A DNA stretch of 64,000 nt, taken from NCBI RefSeq assembly GCF_000219625.1, contig NC_018218.1, positions 2,418,001 to 2,482,000 of the forward strand. The letters run 5' to 3'. The translations under genes were made by a program, and so were the position numbers. Position 1 is the first letter of the stretch. Every line of letters begins with the position of its first letter. A model generated the notes under the pieces. It was not told the DNA's origin. It saw only the letters and a list, made by a program, of their open reading frames with translations, and did not search any database. The DNA is from Zymoseptoria tritici IPO323 (Eukaryota > Ascomycota > Dothideomycetes > Mycosphaerellales > Mycosphaerellaceae). Shown here in pieces: positions 54,603 to 64,000 of the stretch.

Positions 54603-56981
54603 TCACTCTTCATCCTCCTCTTCATAACTAATCCTAGCCTTCCCAGCCCGTCGTCCAGTCTGCCTCGAGGCAGCAGGTTTGACAGCCGGAATAGCGACAC
54701 CCTCATCCTCAGCGTCGTCCAGTACCAAATCTTCATCAATGTCAGAAGAGCTAGGCGTAGGCACAGCCTGTTCCTGCTTCACTTTCGTCTTCTTCTTCGT
54801 CGCCGGCGCTTTCTCCTTCTTCGGCTTCGCCGCTGCAGTCGCAGCTTTGACCTCCGCAGCAGCCAATTTGATGGCGGCCTTCTCCGCGTCAATCTTGGAT
54901 TTCTTCTTCATCGCGGCCTTGGCCTTCTTCGTAGCGGGCGTGGCTTCCAAATCGGACTCCTCATCTGCGCTGGGCGATGCGACGCCATTCTTTGCCGCCG
55001 CCTTCTCGGCTTCTCGCGCATTGTAGAGCTCGAGTGCTTGTTTCTTCAGCTTCTCCTTCGCCTCCTCTGGGTCCTTTTTCTTGACCTCTCGCTTCTTGGG
55101 TCGTAACCATTCCTCCATGCCCATTGGCCAGTATACGCGGCCTTCAGGTCCGCCCATGCCGACGTCCTCCTCTGGGATCAGGACAGCCTCAGGTTCGTCG
55201 TTACCTTTCTTCTTCTTGTTGGCCGTCGCTATGGCCACCTTGTTGTCGTCGTTTCGCATGTATGGCAACACATCTGTGAACGTTTCGTGACCAGGTAGTC
55301 TGAAATTCCTCATCAACTCAAACACAGCCTGCTCTTTATCCTTCGCCTCTATCATCAGATCCATGTCCTGCACACAACTGGGCAGCGAGAAGACTCGAGG
55401 GTTATGCTTGCGTCGCTGCCGGCCGGTAATAGCTGGAGGCGTGGGCTCGGAGTAATGCATCTTCTGCCGAATGTTCTTCCGGTCCCAGGTAGCCTTGATC
55501 CGTGGGAAGAGCTCCATTATGTCTTTGGTTCCCTCGCGGATCTGGTTCGAATCAAACATGATATTGTGATGGTGAAAGTCCAGCACCATGGGAATGTTGA
55601 GCTCCTCGCATACAGGCAGAAGATCATGCACCGTCCAGGAGACGTCGTCATTTTCGAGGACGATTCGATTCTTCACGCTTTGGCTGAGAGTCGCGTATTC
55701 TTTTCTGAATCTCGCAAGAGTCTCCTCTTTTCCTTCAAACACTCCGCCCATATGTAGGATCATGACTGCGTCGCGATTCTGCTGCTCAGGAAGCTTCAGC
55801 AAAGACAACATCTCATCGTGATAGTTCAGATCTCGAACGGCGTTGTCAATGACGGACTGCCGCGGGCTTCCAAGCTGCGTGAATTGTCCTGGATGTGTGG
55901 TAACCCGATGGCCGAGTTCTGCCACCACTCTGCCAGCCTCCGCAAGAGCTTCGCTTGCGAATGGAGCTAATTTGTAGCCATACTCCGGATGAGAAGCAAA
56001 GGGAAACATCTCCGACGACAGTCGAAAGAATTTGATGTTGTAACGATGGTTCCATCGAAGCATCTTCTCCATGTCCTTCACATTGGCCAATCCCAAAGCT
56101 TCGACATATCGTTGACCAAGCGCTACGTCTGCGGGCTTGTTCTTGTCGGGGCGATTTTTCGTCGAGTGCTCTGGCTGGCTGGGATCTTGAAGCGGATGCC
56201 GATGCTCGAGGATTGATTGGATTCGACATGTGCGAGAGCTGAACACGGGAGGGTTGCTATTGCGGAGGTAGGTATTGAGACACGCGTATCCTAGCCGACC
56301 TTTCCACGGCAGAGGCATGTAATCGGTGTTCACTGGTGGCGGCCGACCTAGAGCCTCCTTGAGCTCCTCCTCGTCAGGCTGCTCATCACCATCGGCTTCT
56401 GGATCCGTGGGCTCGGCATCGGGATCCTTCTTGACCTTCTTCGCCGGTGCAGCGTTCGCCGTCTGTCCATGCTCTTGCTCGGCCTGCTCCTTTTTCACGG
56501 CCTTCTTCCCTCTGGGCTTCTTCGCAGGCGTCTGCACGACTGCTGCCTCCTCATCCTTCTCCGCTTTTGCCTTCTTTGCCTTTCCTTTCTTCGCTGGCGG
56601 CTTCACAACGTCGGGTACATCGCTCAACGGACTCTCGGGCTCTTTTTCCACTTCGGGCTTGATCGGTCCAGGAATGACCTCGTCGTTCACGTCGCTATCG
56701 GGTGACGCACGGGTTGCGTTCGGGGCGTCGATGACATCGCTATTGACATCCGGGTTGACGGTGGACGAAGTGGCGATGGCTCTTGCGGAAGCGCGACGTT
56801 TGGGCGCTGGAGGCGGTAATGCTTCAACGGATGGCACCGCAGCGCTGCCGGCTTGAACTGAGCGTTTCCTTTTGGGTGCCATGATGACAACGCGTGAGGT
56901 GTAGAGCCGGGAAGTATGAAGGAGAGAACGTGACGCTCTAGCGAAAACAGCAGGACGACGAAGTGGTACGGAGAGAAGCAT
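54603..56981 (-). CDS. UV damage endonuclease (UVDE)
   Basis: Metal-dependent endonuclease that nicks 5' of UV photoproducts and abasic sites, the alternative excision pathway of fungi. Single exon, 792 aa from ATG 56981. The TIM-barrel core (RLGYACLNTYLR, then FFRLSSEMFPFASHPEYGY, HPGQFTQLGSP, MILHMGGVFEGKE, LENDDVSW, VLDFHHHNI) holds the metal-binding His/Glu/Asp residues. Long Lys/Ala/Pro-rich disordered arms flank it. The first start gives MLLSVPLRRPAVFARAS, an Arg-rich acid-free leader fitting a mitochondrial presequence; the next ATG (56882) gives MAPKRKRS, a nuclear-type basic start. Two forms from one gene are thus plausible. Confidence 0.93.
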   Translation of the reverse strand: MLLSVPLRRPAVFARASRSLLHTSRLYTSRVVIMAPKRKRSVQAGSAAVPSVEALPPPAPKRRASARAIATSSTVNPDVNSDVIDAPNATRASPDSDVNDEVIPGPIKPEVEKEPESPLSDVPDVVKPPAKKGKAKKAKAEKDEEAAVVQTPAKKPRGKKAVKKEQAEQEHGQTANAAPAKKVKKDPDAEPTDPEADGDEQPDEEELKEALGRPPPVNTDYMPLPWKGRLGYACLNTYLRNSNPPVFSSRTCRIQSILEHRHPLQDPSQPEHSTKNRPDKNKPADVALGQRYVEALGLANVKDMEKMLRWNHRYNIKFFRLSSEMFPFASHPEYGYKLAPFASEALAEAGRVVAELGHRVTTHPGQFTQLGSPRQSVIDNAVRDLNYHDEMLSLLKLPEQQNRDAVMILHMGGVFEGKEETLARFRKEYATLSQSVKNRIVLENDDVSWTVHDLLPVCEELNIPMVLDFHHHNIMFDSNQIREGTKDIMELFPRIKATWDRKNIRQKMHYSEPTPPAITGRQRRKHNPRVFSLPSCVQDMDLMIEAKDKEQAVFELMRNFRLPGHETFTDVLPYMRNDDNKVAIATANKKKKGNDEPEAVLIPEEDVGMGGPEGRVYWPMGMEEWLRPKKREVKKKDPEEAKEKLKKQALELYNAREAEKAAAKNGVASPSADEESDLEATPATKKAKAAMKKKSKIDAEKAAIKLAAAEVKAATAAAKPKKEKAPATKKKTKVKQEQAVPTPSSSDIDEDLVLDDAEDEGVAIPAVKPAASRQTGRRAGKARISYEEEDEE

Positions 56982-57424
56982 CCACGCAGAAATTGCAGAC
57001 GGGAGGAAAGAGGACGACACAAACCGATTCAGCGTTCACTCTTTCTATGCGGCTCCAAAGCACAGTCCATTTCGAGCGCGCTCATCGCGTGAAAGATCGA
57101 GACGTGATGTCATTCAGATCTCATCTCAGATGAATCTCAGATCTGGGAGATCTGGGAGATCTGCACGGTGGTCGAAAACACTCAAGCGGCCGAAATCTCC
57201 AGCGGCAGGCCAGTGGCCTCACCTCTCGGCCGTCAGGGAGAAAGCACAGCAGCGTTGAGCATCCAGTGGGAACAGCTCTAGACGTACAATACGAATACGG
57301 TTCAGAAAAGACAAGATCGAATCGAATTCTAGACGAGACTTGTCGATATATGCTACTCGGTGGAATATTCGTCGTTGAATAGTATACGCCCTGATGCTCT
57401 AAGAAATCCCTGTCGATCTCCTAC
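56982..57424. other. Intergenic with small AGATCT repeats
   Basis: 443 nt upstream of UVDE and downstream of the second C2H2 gene. At about 57110-57162 there is a cluster of TCAGATCT and GGGAGATCT units in near-tandem array. Function unknown; it lies in the UVDE promoter region. Confidence 0.55.
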
Positions 57425-59152
57425 TCAGTTCATAAAAACGTACTCCGATAAGCGAGCCGATGCCAACTGAAACTGCTCGGCATCAAACATGTCGTTGTGT
57501 CCCGCCATTCCATGATACGAGAAACATGGATCTGTCATCGAGCCATGGGGCGTTGCCGGATGGGAAGGCGTCCTTGAAGCGCTGGGGCAGTGCGATACTG
57601 AGCACGCTGCGGGTACGTGGCACGGCTGTCTTGTTGACATCTCGCAGTCGATATCTTCGCAGGGATCACAGTCATCTTCGTGACAGGGTGCGATGGCAGT
57701 GTGAGGAGCGTGGCGATCATGGTCATGGCACGGGTCGCAAGCCCCTTCGTGACAAGCCGTGATAGCGGTGTGGAGGGCATGATGCTCATCACAAGGCATA
57801 CAAGAGTTGCAGTCCTCTTCGTGGCAGGTCGGTAGGGTAGTGTGACCACGGTGTAAATTGTTGCATGGCTCCGAAGGGTCGCAGTCAGTGTTGTCGCAGG
57901 ATGGTGGAGCGCCGTAGACAGGAAGATTGTCGTGGCAGAGAATATTGCAGGGCAGGCAGACGGGCATCGCACAACGCTGTCTACTGCAGTCGAACGAGCT
58001 TCCTCTGTGGGGAGTCGGCATAAAGGATGAGGTGGTCGATATGCTCGATGCGCGAGAATGTCTCCTCGAATCGGACTTGCGGCTCGCCGACTTGAATTGC
58101 AGCACCCATAAATTCCACGCGTGAGGGTCGTGGATAGTCTCCAGTCCATGATGCTCATGCTCGCAGTGCTCTTTCAGTTTGTCCTTGCGACTGTCGACAT
58201 ACATGCATCCATGCGTGTGTCTGGCAGGACACTTTATGCCAGTCTCCGGATTGTGAACCTGCTTTTTGTGCTTGGACAAATTCGAGGAGTCATCAAAAGC
58301 CTGCCCGCAGTGCGGACAAGTGTGCTTCTTGGCTTTGAGGTGGACACTGTTCATGTGGCCGTCGAGTGCATGTTTGACGGCAAATGATCGATCACATCCC
58401 GGCCAGGTACAGACAAAGTCCTTGGCACCGGTGTGAGTAGTGAGGTGCTTTTCCAGTTGGTCTTTTGTAACAAATGCTTGCGAGCAGCTGGAGCACGGAA
58501 AGGGCTTGTAGCCGGTGTGACTGTGTACATGCCGCACGAGCTTGTTCGCGGTCGGGAAGTTGCCTTTGTCACAGCCTGCCCAGTGGCACAAAAAGTTACC
58601 GGCTCCACGGACGTGGTGCGCTTTGATATGATCATTGAGCTGTTTCGCATCGAGAAACTTGTGACGGCAAGCGACACCTTGCGCGGTCCAGTGACAGCAG
58701 TATTGTCCGTTCATTAGAGCCGAAGCGCCTGCGAGACCCGGTCGCCGCATCGATTTGGTGCCTGTCGGAGTCTTCACCTTGGACATCGGGCCGTACTGCG
58801 ACATGTCCGGGAGTGGCTGTTGTTGTTGTTGTTGCATTTGCTGCTGCTGCTGCTGCTGCTGCTGCGGGAAGCCGTTCATTCCCGTGAAGTCCATGTAGCG
58901 TTGATCCTGAGCGACATCGAAGGTCATGTTTGTCTGCTGCTGGCCGGGCAGCTGATTGTTCGAGAAGTCGTAGCCGAGAGCAGCGGCTTGGCCGTGGCCA
59001 TCGGATAGCGACATGGCAGGGTCGTGCTGCGGATCGATGAGGGAGGAGAATTGGCTGGATGGATGCCAGTACGGCAATGAGGACGCCGCCGCCGCTGCCG
59101 CCGCTTCATCCGCCGCACTGTTGCGCAGCGCGCTTTCTTGGAATCTGGACAT
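57425..59152 (-). CDS. Multi-finger C2H2 protein with Cys/His-rich repeats
   Basis: 575 aa, single exon from ATG 59152 (MSRFQESALRN); the frame extends upstream without better support. A poly-Ala stretch and a Gln-rich segment (nine and six Gln) come first. Six or seven C2H2-type fingers occupy about residues 152-332, several with the long C-x4-C spacing (CHWAGCDKGNF, CTWPGCDRSF) and one canonical (CPHCGQAFDDSSNLSKHKKQVH). Residues 389-503 then hold repeated Cys/His motifs: CDNTDCDP, CHEEDCNSC, CHEGACDPC and CHEDDCDPC, spaced about 24 residues. Such repeats suggest metal sensing by the protein itself. The finger set recalls Zap1/ZafA-like zinc regulators, but I cannot assign an orthologue. 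Confidence 0.85.
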   Translation of the reverse strand: MSRFQESALRNSAADEAAAAAAASSLPYWHPSSQFSSLIDPQHDPAMSLSDGHGQAAALGYDFSNNQLPGQQQTNMTFDVAQDQRYMDFTGMNGFPQQQQQQQQQMQQQQQQPLPDMSQYGPMSKVKTPTGTKSMRRPGLAGASALMNGQYCCHWTAQGVACRHKFLDAKQLNDHIKAHHVRGAGNFLCHWAGCDKGNFPTANKLVRHVHSHTGYKPFPCSSCSQAFVTKDQLEKHLTTHTGAKDFVCTWPGCDRSFAVKHALDGHMNSVHLKAKKHTCPHCGQAFDDSSNLSKHKKQVHNPETGIKCPARHTHGCMYVDSRKDKLKEHCEHEHHGLETIHDPHAWNLWVLQFKSASRKSDSRRHSRASSISTTSSFMPTPHRGSSFDCSRQRCAMPVCLPCNILCHDNLPVYGAPPSCDNTDCDPSEPCNNLHRGHTTLPTCHEEDCNSCMPCDEHHALHTAITACHEGACDPCHDHDRHAPHTAIAPCHEDDCDPCEDIDCEMSTRQPCHVPAACSVSHCPSASRTPSHPATPHGSMTDPCFSYHGMAGHNDMFDAEQFQLASARLSEYVFMN

Positions 59153-60217
59153 GGTCGCACGGGTCGTGCTCGTGGAGGACAAGATAATGGCAGATCGCAA
59201 CCATGAAGGCAAGGAAGAGCGTTGCGGTATTGGACCCTGGGTGTCGAAGTGGTAGGTGCAGCCCGTCCGGATGGTAACACGCAATCGGGCGCGCGTGCGT
59301 GCAGCGTGCTATGGCGCACGGTGTGAGAGGACTGTGGTGGCTACGGGTGATCCGGCTCCACGACTCAAGAACTCGGTGAAGCGGTAAGAGGGGACTAATA
59401 GACGGAGAATAGAAGTGGTCGGCGACTTGACATGGCGTAATTAGCCTTCGGTTTGTCTTGCCAGCGATCCTGGTGGTCGTCGGCGCGCGTGGCATGTGCT
59501 GGCTGACGTAGAAGTGTTTCCCCTCGCAAAAAGACCATCAAGGTGGTCTGCAAAACACCTTGATGGACATGGCCAGAGTGTGGGTAAACAGTCGAGGTGG
59601 GGCTCTTTGTTCTTCTCCTGCCCAGTGTTCGCTATTGTACCGCACATGATGAGTGCACATCTCCGAGACACCAGTTGCGCCTCGCATGGCAATGCTGTGT
59701 CTTTCAAGGACGGCCTGGCACCGCTGATTGTCGCATTCAGCGCGAGGACAAAAGTGCGACGACGTGGGATGCGTGCCATTAGAGACTGCGCTTGTCTTAG
59801 CCGCATGGTCGGTCCCGCCGTCAAGCCGAGGACCGTGTTCTCGTGCTCGTCAAGATCTTTGTTAGCAAATCAAACATCAGATCGAGTACGGTAGAGCATG
59901 ATCGGAATAGCGGTGAGAGCATCTACCTAGTCAGTCCATTGTTATGTCTCAATCAAAGAGCAATTCCTAGGGCGTGATCTTGATTCTTGAGCACGTAAAA
60001 CGTCAATCTCATCGCACGTGGGACCCAGGCTGAAGAGCAACCTTGGAAGGCAAGGATCGAAAATCATCAAGGTAGGCTAAATGATCGGCGCATGTCGTAA
60101 GCTCCCTTGACTTTGACCATCCGCATATTCGCGATCGTGACGCGACAACCTGGAATTTAAGCACACCCGGTGTCTCATCTAGATCTACCCTAACCTACCC
60201 TTTCCACTCGGTCAAGC
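59153..60217. promoter_or_regulatory. Long divergent region, C2H2 / myristoylated protein
   Basis: About 1.1 kb between divergent starts. It holds a perfect 11-bp inverted repeat (59535-59566, listed separately). Frames on both strands are short and unconvincing. Confidence 0.5.
59535..59566. repeat. Perfect 11-bp inverted repeat
   Basis: CCATCAAGGTG at 59535-59545 and its exact complement at 59556-59566, with a 10-nt spacer. It could be a protein-binding palindrome or an RNA hairpin in the leader of the C2H2 gene. Confidence 0.8.
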
Positions 60218-60674
60218 ATGGGCAATTGCTGCGGAAAGGGAAGTGGCAACTTCGAAGGCGAGGGACGAACATTGAACGCTGCGCCCGCAAATGCTCCGGC
60301 TGCGTCCACTGGAAGATCTGCTGCTGCACCAAAGATCAAAGGACAGGGAAGAACTCTGGGCGAAACGACGAATGAGTCTCAAAGACCGGGTGAAGCAGCA
60401 GCGAGAGCGGCAGAGGTACGTTCGGCCACAGACGACGCCCGAAGAGATTCCGTCCACCGTCAAGATGTAAGTCTCACAATCCGAGGACAACCTGGCTAAT
60501 GCATGTTCGATTCTTTAGGAACGATTGAAGGCGTCTCAGGGCAAGGGCAAGCTCGGCAAACAACTGGATGCGCAAAAGTCGCAGACGCAGAGTGGAACAT
60601 TATCGCAAACGGCGAGGGAGAACCTGGCGGCGCGCGATGCTGATGCAGCGGCACAAGCGAGGAACTACAATTGA
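60218..60674 (+). CDS. Small protein, predicted N-myristoylated and palmitoylated
   Basis: 134 aa from two exons (60218-60466 and 60519-60674; GTAAGT donor, GCTAAT branch site). It begins MGNCCGKGSG: Gly2 fits N-myristoylation, and Cys4/Cys5 palmitoylation, so membrane anchoring is likely. The middle is Ala/Ser/Gly-rich with a repeated GRTL; the end is helical and charged (ERLKASQGKGKLGKQL, then TARENLAARDADAAAQARNY). Similar small proteins occur across filamentous ascomycetes without a known function. An earlier GTACGT donor would drop 17 residues. Confidence 0.8.
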
Positions 60675-60845
60675 AAGAGCGAGCACGATGAATGATACGA
60701 CGCATTACGACAAGAAGGAAGAGGCGGAAAAAAGGCGAGGTTGAGCAGAGCTGCTCATAACGTACTCCACGATCGAGGATTGCGCATGATCTTGCGCGGC
60801 GAGGTCGATTCCTAGGCGCCGACCCTGTCGGCTTCGGGTTCATCG

Positions 60846-62041
60846 CTACTTAGCCTTCCACAGCCAGAGGAAGCCTTTCCTGGTGAACGTTCTGTCCCAA
60901 GTACCCCAATACCCTACGCACGATTGAGTGTCAGCGTTAATAATAGTTCCAACAATTTCAGACAGGACCTACCAATGAGCCCTAACGGTGTGAGCTTCAA
61001 GTCCCAATCCCAGCGTGTGCTTCCGAACCTGTATGCCTTCTGGCCACGGATGTCGAAACCACCACTCGTAGCACTGACCACGACGTCGACGCCAAACGGT
61101 CCTTCTCCGTCGAAACCATCCGAGCCCAGAAATTGTGTATCACCCGAAGTGGTTTCAACACGCCGGAACTTGATGCCCATCGTTGGCGGGTCGAGCATCT
61201 CCGACGACATGAAGAAGTTGGAATAGGAGTAGTATCCGCACCAGGTGCCGGTGGTGAAGTACTCGGGATCAAACACCATCGCACGGGTATGCTCGAGGAA
61301 CCACTGATCATGCATCCCAGAAAATGGCAGTGGTAAGATGTGATCCGAATTGACTGGTCGACTCAAGCGCAGCTCACTCATCGTCGGCAACGATATGTAT
61401 GGAACCATCGCCTCGTCGTTGTACGGCCACGCATTTCGTCGGATCTTCAACAACTTGTGGAACTTCATGACCATGCCGCTGAACTCCCACAGCAAGTCAC
61501 TCAGGGAAGCGTCGGGCTTGAGATTCGGATCATGCTCTGCGAGGTCGATGCTCCAGCGTCGTTCAGACTGGCGGCTCGTCGACTCATCGCCTTCGAGGAC
61601 GGCTTGCGCGAGGCAGTAGACTGCAGTCGTCGAGGCTTCGCCAGCGTCGGTTGGCAATCGCTTGCGCCAGCATGACCACTGTGCGAAAGGATGGTTGACA
61701 GCCAGCAGCTCCGGTACCCAAGCTTGATATCGCTCCCAAGATCTGAAAGGATGCTCATCTCGTGACACTTCAGAAGCGGTCTGGTCAGCGACTGCGTATC
61801 GAGCCCAGGCAGCAACGTCCTTTCCACATCTTGTTGCGATGGCATCGATGTCGAGGTGACTCCCCGGCCAGTGCTCTCTTTGGCTGTTGAGCAAGACATC
61901 TTTGAAGATCAAGCTGTTGTCACAAGCTGTTGCAATACGTCGACATGTCCTTCCTAGATTCAGTACCGTTCGTGCGTTTGAGTAGCCTGCGATGCAAGCG
62001 ATCAATTCTTTGGGGAGTGCATCGAGTCTTGGTTCGGCCAT
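60846..62041 (-). CDS. F-box protein
   Basis: 378 aa from two exons (62041-60973 and 60913-60846). The start is ATG 62041 (MAEPRLDALPKELIACIAGY), which opens the F-box; the expected helix pattern follows (ARTVLNLGRTCRRIATACD). The F-box binds Skp1 in SCF ubiquitin ligases. The rest is the Trp/Tyr-rich body common in fungal F-box proteins, with no recognised repeat. A 59-nt intron near the end replaces a run-on tail with GYWGTWDRTFTRKGFLWLW, which looks more protein-like. Target unknown. Confidence 0.85.
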
Positions 62042-62622
62042 GATGAGATGTTGCAGGTGATAGAGAAGAATGCAAACGGCGGTACAGCTCCGAAGATTGC
62101 TTGCTTCCACTTGGTGTTGTTATGCCGCGTTCGAAATGTTTGCTGCTCGACTTCGATGCGCTGTCGGAGCTGTCACAGCTGAAGCGAAGTGCTCCCTCAG
62201 CAACGCCACCATCGAGATTCAACTGCCTCAGGCATGTCGAGTACCCAAACACCTACATGAACACCACTGTTTCGCCTGGACAATGAAATCAAGGCACGAC
62301 ATGCTTCGTTTGACGAATGCGCGCCAAGCCACAGGAGTTGGAGCTGTCGGAAAGCAAGAGATGTTCAGTCAAGCCCCGCGGCCTGTGGTCCACTACTCAT
62401 GCCCAGTCGTCATGATCGTTCTACACGGTGATGCCATCATGATACCGTACCTGCAGAACGGCGCGAGCCCTTAGAAACGTATCGAGGCATTGCCTTTGGT
62501 GGGTTGCAATTTCGCACACTGTGCTGCCTTTTCTCTTTTCTACGCTCCTCATATCTCCGACTATTCCTTCAAATTACTCAACAACCACCACATAGCCTAA
62601 TAATCCACATCCAACCGACAAC
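62042..62622. promoter_or_regulatory. Divergent intergenic region, F-box / small protein
   Basis: 581 nt, with a CT-rich zone at about 62515-62570 before the plus-strand start. No other element seen. Confidence 0.5.
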
Positions 62623-63166
62623 ATGCCTCGTATCATGGCTCCACCGCCGTCTGGCGAGTTCCAAATCCGCGTGGCCAAGCCATTTTCCGGTATGCCATTC
62701 GAGCAGCATTCGAACAAAAAAGAGAAGATCTGACAGTTCATTCGCAGGCAATCCAACCCACACCATCGAAGTCATTGGCGAGCCCAACCGACCAGCAGTT
62801 GTCCGAGTCACCAACCACAAAGGCGACTCAACTGACGAGAAGACCGGCGATGTGCCCAAGTAAGCCATACACGCCTTTGAAACAACAATCGACCCTTCGA
62901 ATGCTAATGCCATCATCAGAGACGACGTCAACGAGCTCACGCAACTGGTCAACACTGTTCGCGGCTTCCCTTCGCACCCTTCCAAGGACGTCTACGGCTT
63001 GGACACCAAACTCGAGCTGAACACCTTTGAGATTCAATGGGCGAGCGATGACGACGACAACGCGACGGATGAAGTTGGTGGTGAGACGAAGGATGACTTC
63101 AAGAGGGTGGTCGACAGCATTGAGGCTCTGGCGAGGCAATTTGCCAAGAACGATTCGGCAATTTGA
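62623..63166 (+). CDS. Small conserved fungal protein of unknown function
   Basis: 141 aa from three exons (62623-62689, 62748-62859, 62920-63166), each with canonical splice sites and matching phases. It starts MPRIMAPPPSGEFQIRVAKP. Exon 2 gives GNPTHTIEVIGEPNRPAVVR; exon 3 begins DDVNELTQLVNTVRGFPSHP and is rich in Asp/Glu later, ending AKNDSAI. No signal peptide, membrane segment or known domain. The clean three-exon structure and ordered hydrophobic pattern support a real gene; I do not recognise the family. Confidence 0.7.
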
Positions 63167-63717
63167 GGAAGAGCATGAAATGGAAGAAGGCTCCAATATT
63201 ATATGAGATCGATGTAGCGTTTCTGTGAAACGAGAAATGAATATGTTCGAACGTACATCAAGCGTCCGCATGACATGTCCACCCAAGGCTTGATTGAATG
63301 AGGTCCTGAACCGGGCCAACCCGGATTCTCAGCGAAGCTATGTGTTCAACAGAGTGGCCTTGCTTCACATTCGCGAGAGTTGAGGTTTGCCTTGATGTTG
63401 TCTTGTCGAGCGGAGAGGAATATAGGTGGGTCCATGAAGAGGTGTCCTCAGAGCTTGCAGCTTCCACTTTCACACAAAGCTGTCGCCTGGCGCTGCCAAC
63501 GTCATCGATCACATGCGTGCAGGTGGACCAGCAATCTTTCCCAGTTTCCAGTATTGAGATAAGGTACAATCTTTCGATGCTGCAAATACAACGACGTTGC
63601 ATACAACAGCGACCGACAACTCTCAAAGAAACAATTCATCGTCGACTCATCAAGCCTACCTCGAGACCCTCTACGCTCGACAGAACTCACACAAGACCCA
63701 ACACCACAACTACCAAC
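63167..63717. other. Intergenic
   Basis: 551 nt containing the 3' region of the previous gene and the leader of the next. Nothing distinct. Confidence 0.5.
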
Positions 63718-64000
63718 ATGCCTCTCGTAGTCCCTGGCCTGCAGTCCAAGAACGGCGACAAGTCCTCCAACTGGATGGAGAAGCTCGTCGGCAAGAAGAT
63801 TGGCGACTCCTCCAACGAGACCGTGCGTCTTCCCATGACTATCTTCCCGGCATGGTCTTATCCACGGCTAACACGCATCGGCAGACGTTCGCAAAGACGG
63901 ATCTTCCCAAGCAACACCGTATCGTCAAGGTAAGTACTAAAGTGTACAAGGCCTGCAGGTTCCCGAGACTGTTCCACGGGGACGCCAGCAGGTCTTGTCT
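63718..64000 (+). CDS. I78-type peptidase inhibitor-like protein, 3'-partial
   Basis: First two exons (63718-63822, 63885-63929) of a small protein; a third exon lies beyond the window, since GTAAGT follows at 63930. It starts MPLVVPGLQSKNGDKSSNWM, then LVGKKIGDSSNET. Exon 2 reads TFAKTDLPKQHRIVK, which matches the LPxxHR core of the inhibitor I78 family, found in fungi as small cytosolic serine-peptidase inhibitors. The conclusive C-terminal half is not visible. Confidence 0.65.

Noticed and set aside
54525..55106. Plus-strand frame rich in Arg and Leu
   Set aside because: It lies antisense over the Lys/Ala-rich end of UVDE and has that gene's mirrored composition.
56326..56856. Plus-strand Ser/Phe/Ala-rich frame resembling a membrane protein
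   Set aside because: Antisense shadow of the Lys/Glu/Ala-rich N-terminal arm of UVDE.

Overview
The window is nuclear DNA of a filamentous ascomycete. It has dense genes with short (about 45-90 nt) introns, fungus-specific families, and a 12.3 kb AT-rich block carrying the mark of repeat-induced point mutation (RIP): CpA and TpG depleted, TpA enriched, stops concentrated where Gln or Trp codons would be. The gene content fits Pezizomycotina, probably Dothideomycetes; the species cannot be told from the sequence. Gene models below were built by hand from reading frames, splice sites and family motifs.

Layout. 1-6.2 kb: housekeeping genes (GPN1-type GTPase, SIN component Cdc14, eIF3h, an omega-like GST). 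6.2-11.1 kb: a 4.9 kb gene-poor stretch ending in the promoter and leader of a C2H2 regulator (11.1-12.5 kb). 13.1-13.7 kb: a PAN-like gene fragment. 14.3-39.7 kb: a diterpenoid biosynthetic cluster made of P450-A, GGPP synthase, aldehyde dehydrogenase, cupin, a CYP503-like P450-B and a bifunctional copalyl diphosphate/kaurene-type synthase (CPS/KS). A nested transposon (20.845-33.145 kb) splits it between the aldehyde dehydrogenase and the cupin. 39.8-40.2 kb: a degenerate minisatellite. 41-48.2 kb: uL30m, exocyst Sec6, a Zn2Cys6 regulator and HMG-CoA lyase. 49.1-50.8 kb: a second CYP503-like P450 (P450-C). 51.2-64 kb: CUE protein, a frameshifted FMO-DUF6314 gene, UV damage endonuclease, a C2H2 protein with Cys/His repeats, a predicted N-myristoylated protein, an F-box protein, a small conserved protein and the start of an I78-type inhibitor.

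How the cluster should work (family knowledge plus inference): GGPP synthase makes the C20 substrate, CPS/KS cyclises it through both active sites (DxDD and DExxE both present), P450-A, P450-B and perhaps P450-C oxidise the hydrocarbon, and the aldehyde dehydrogenase could take a P450-made aldehyde to an acid. The cupin's job is unknown. P450-A/GGPPS and P450-B/CPS-KS are two divergent pairs with shared promoters. All six core genes read intact although RIP-mutated DNA lies in the middle.

The transposon block is the most unusual part. Its outer layer, bounded by exact 14-bp inverted repeats, carries a decayed DDE-integrase gene on the minus strand and decayed unknown reading frames on the plus strand. 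A 6.9 kb chromodomain-bearing gypsy-type LTR retrotransposon, with 215-bp LTRs and an ATATG target duplication, has landed inside the integrase gene. That retroelement in turn carries an extra, antisense, apparently intron-containing gene between pol and its 3' LTR.
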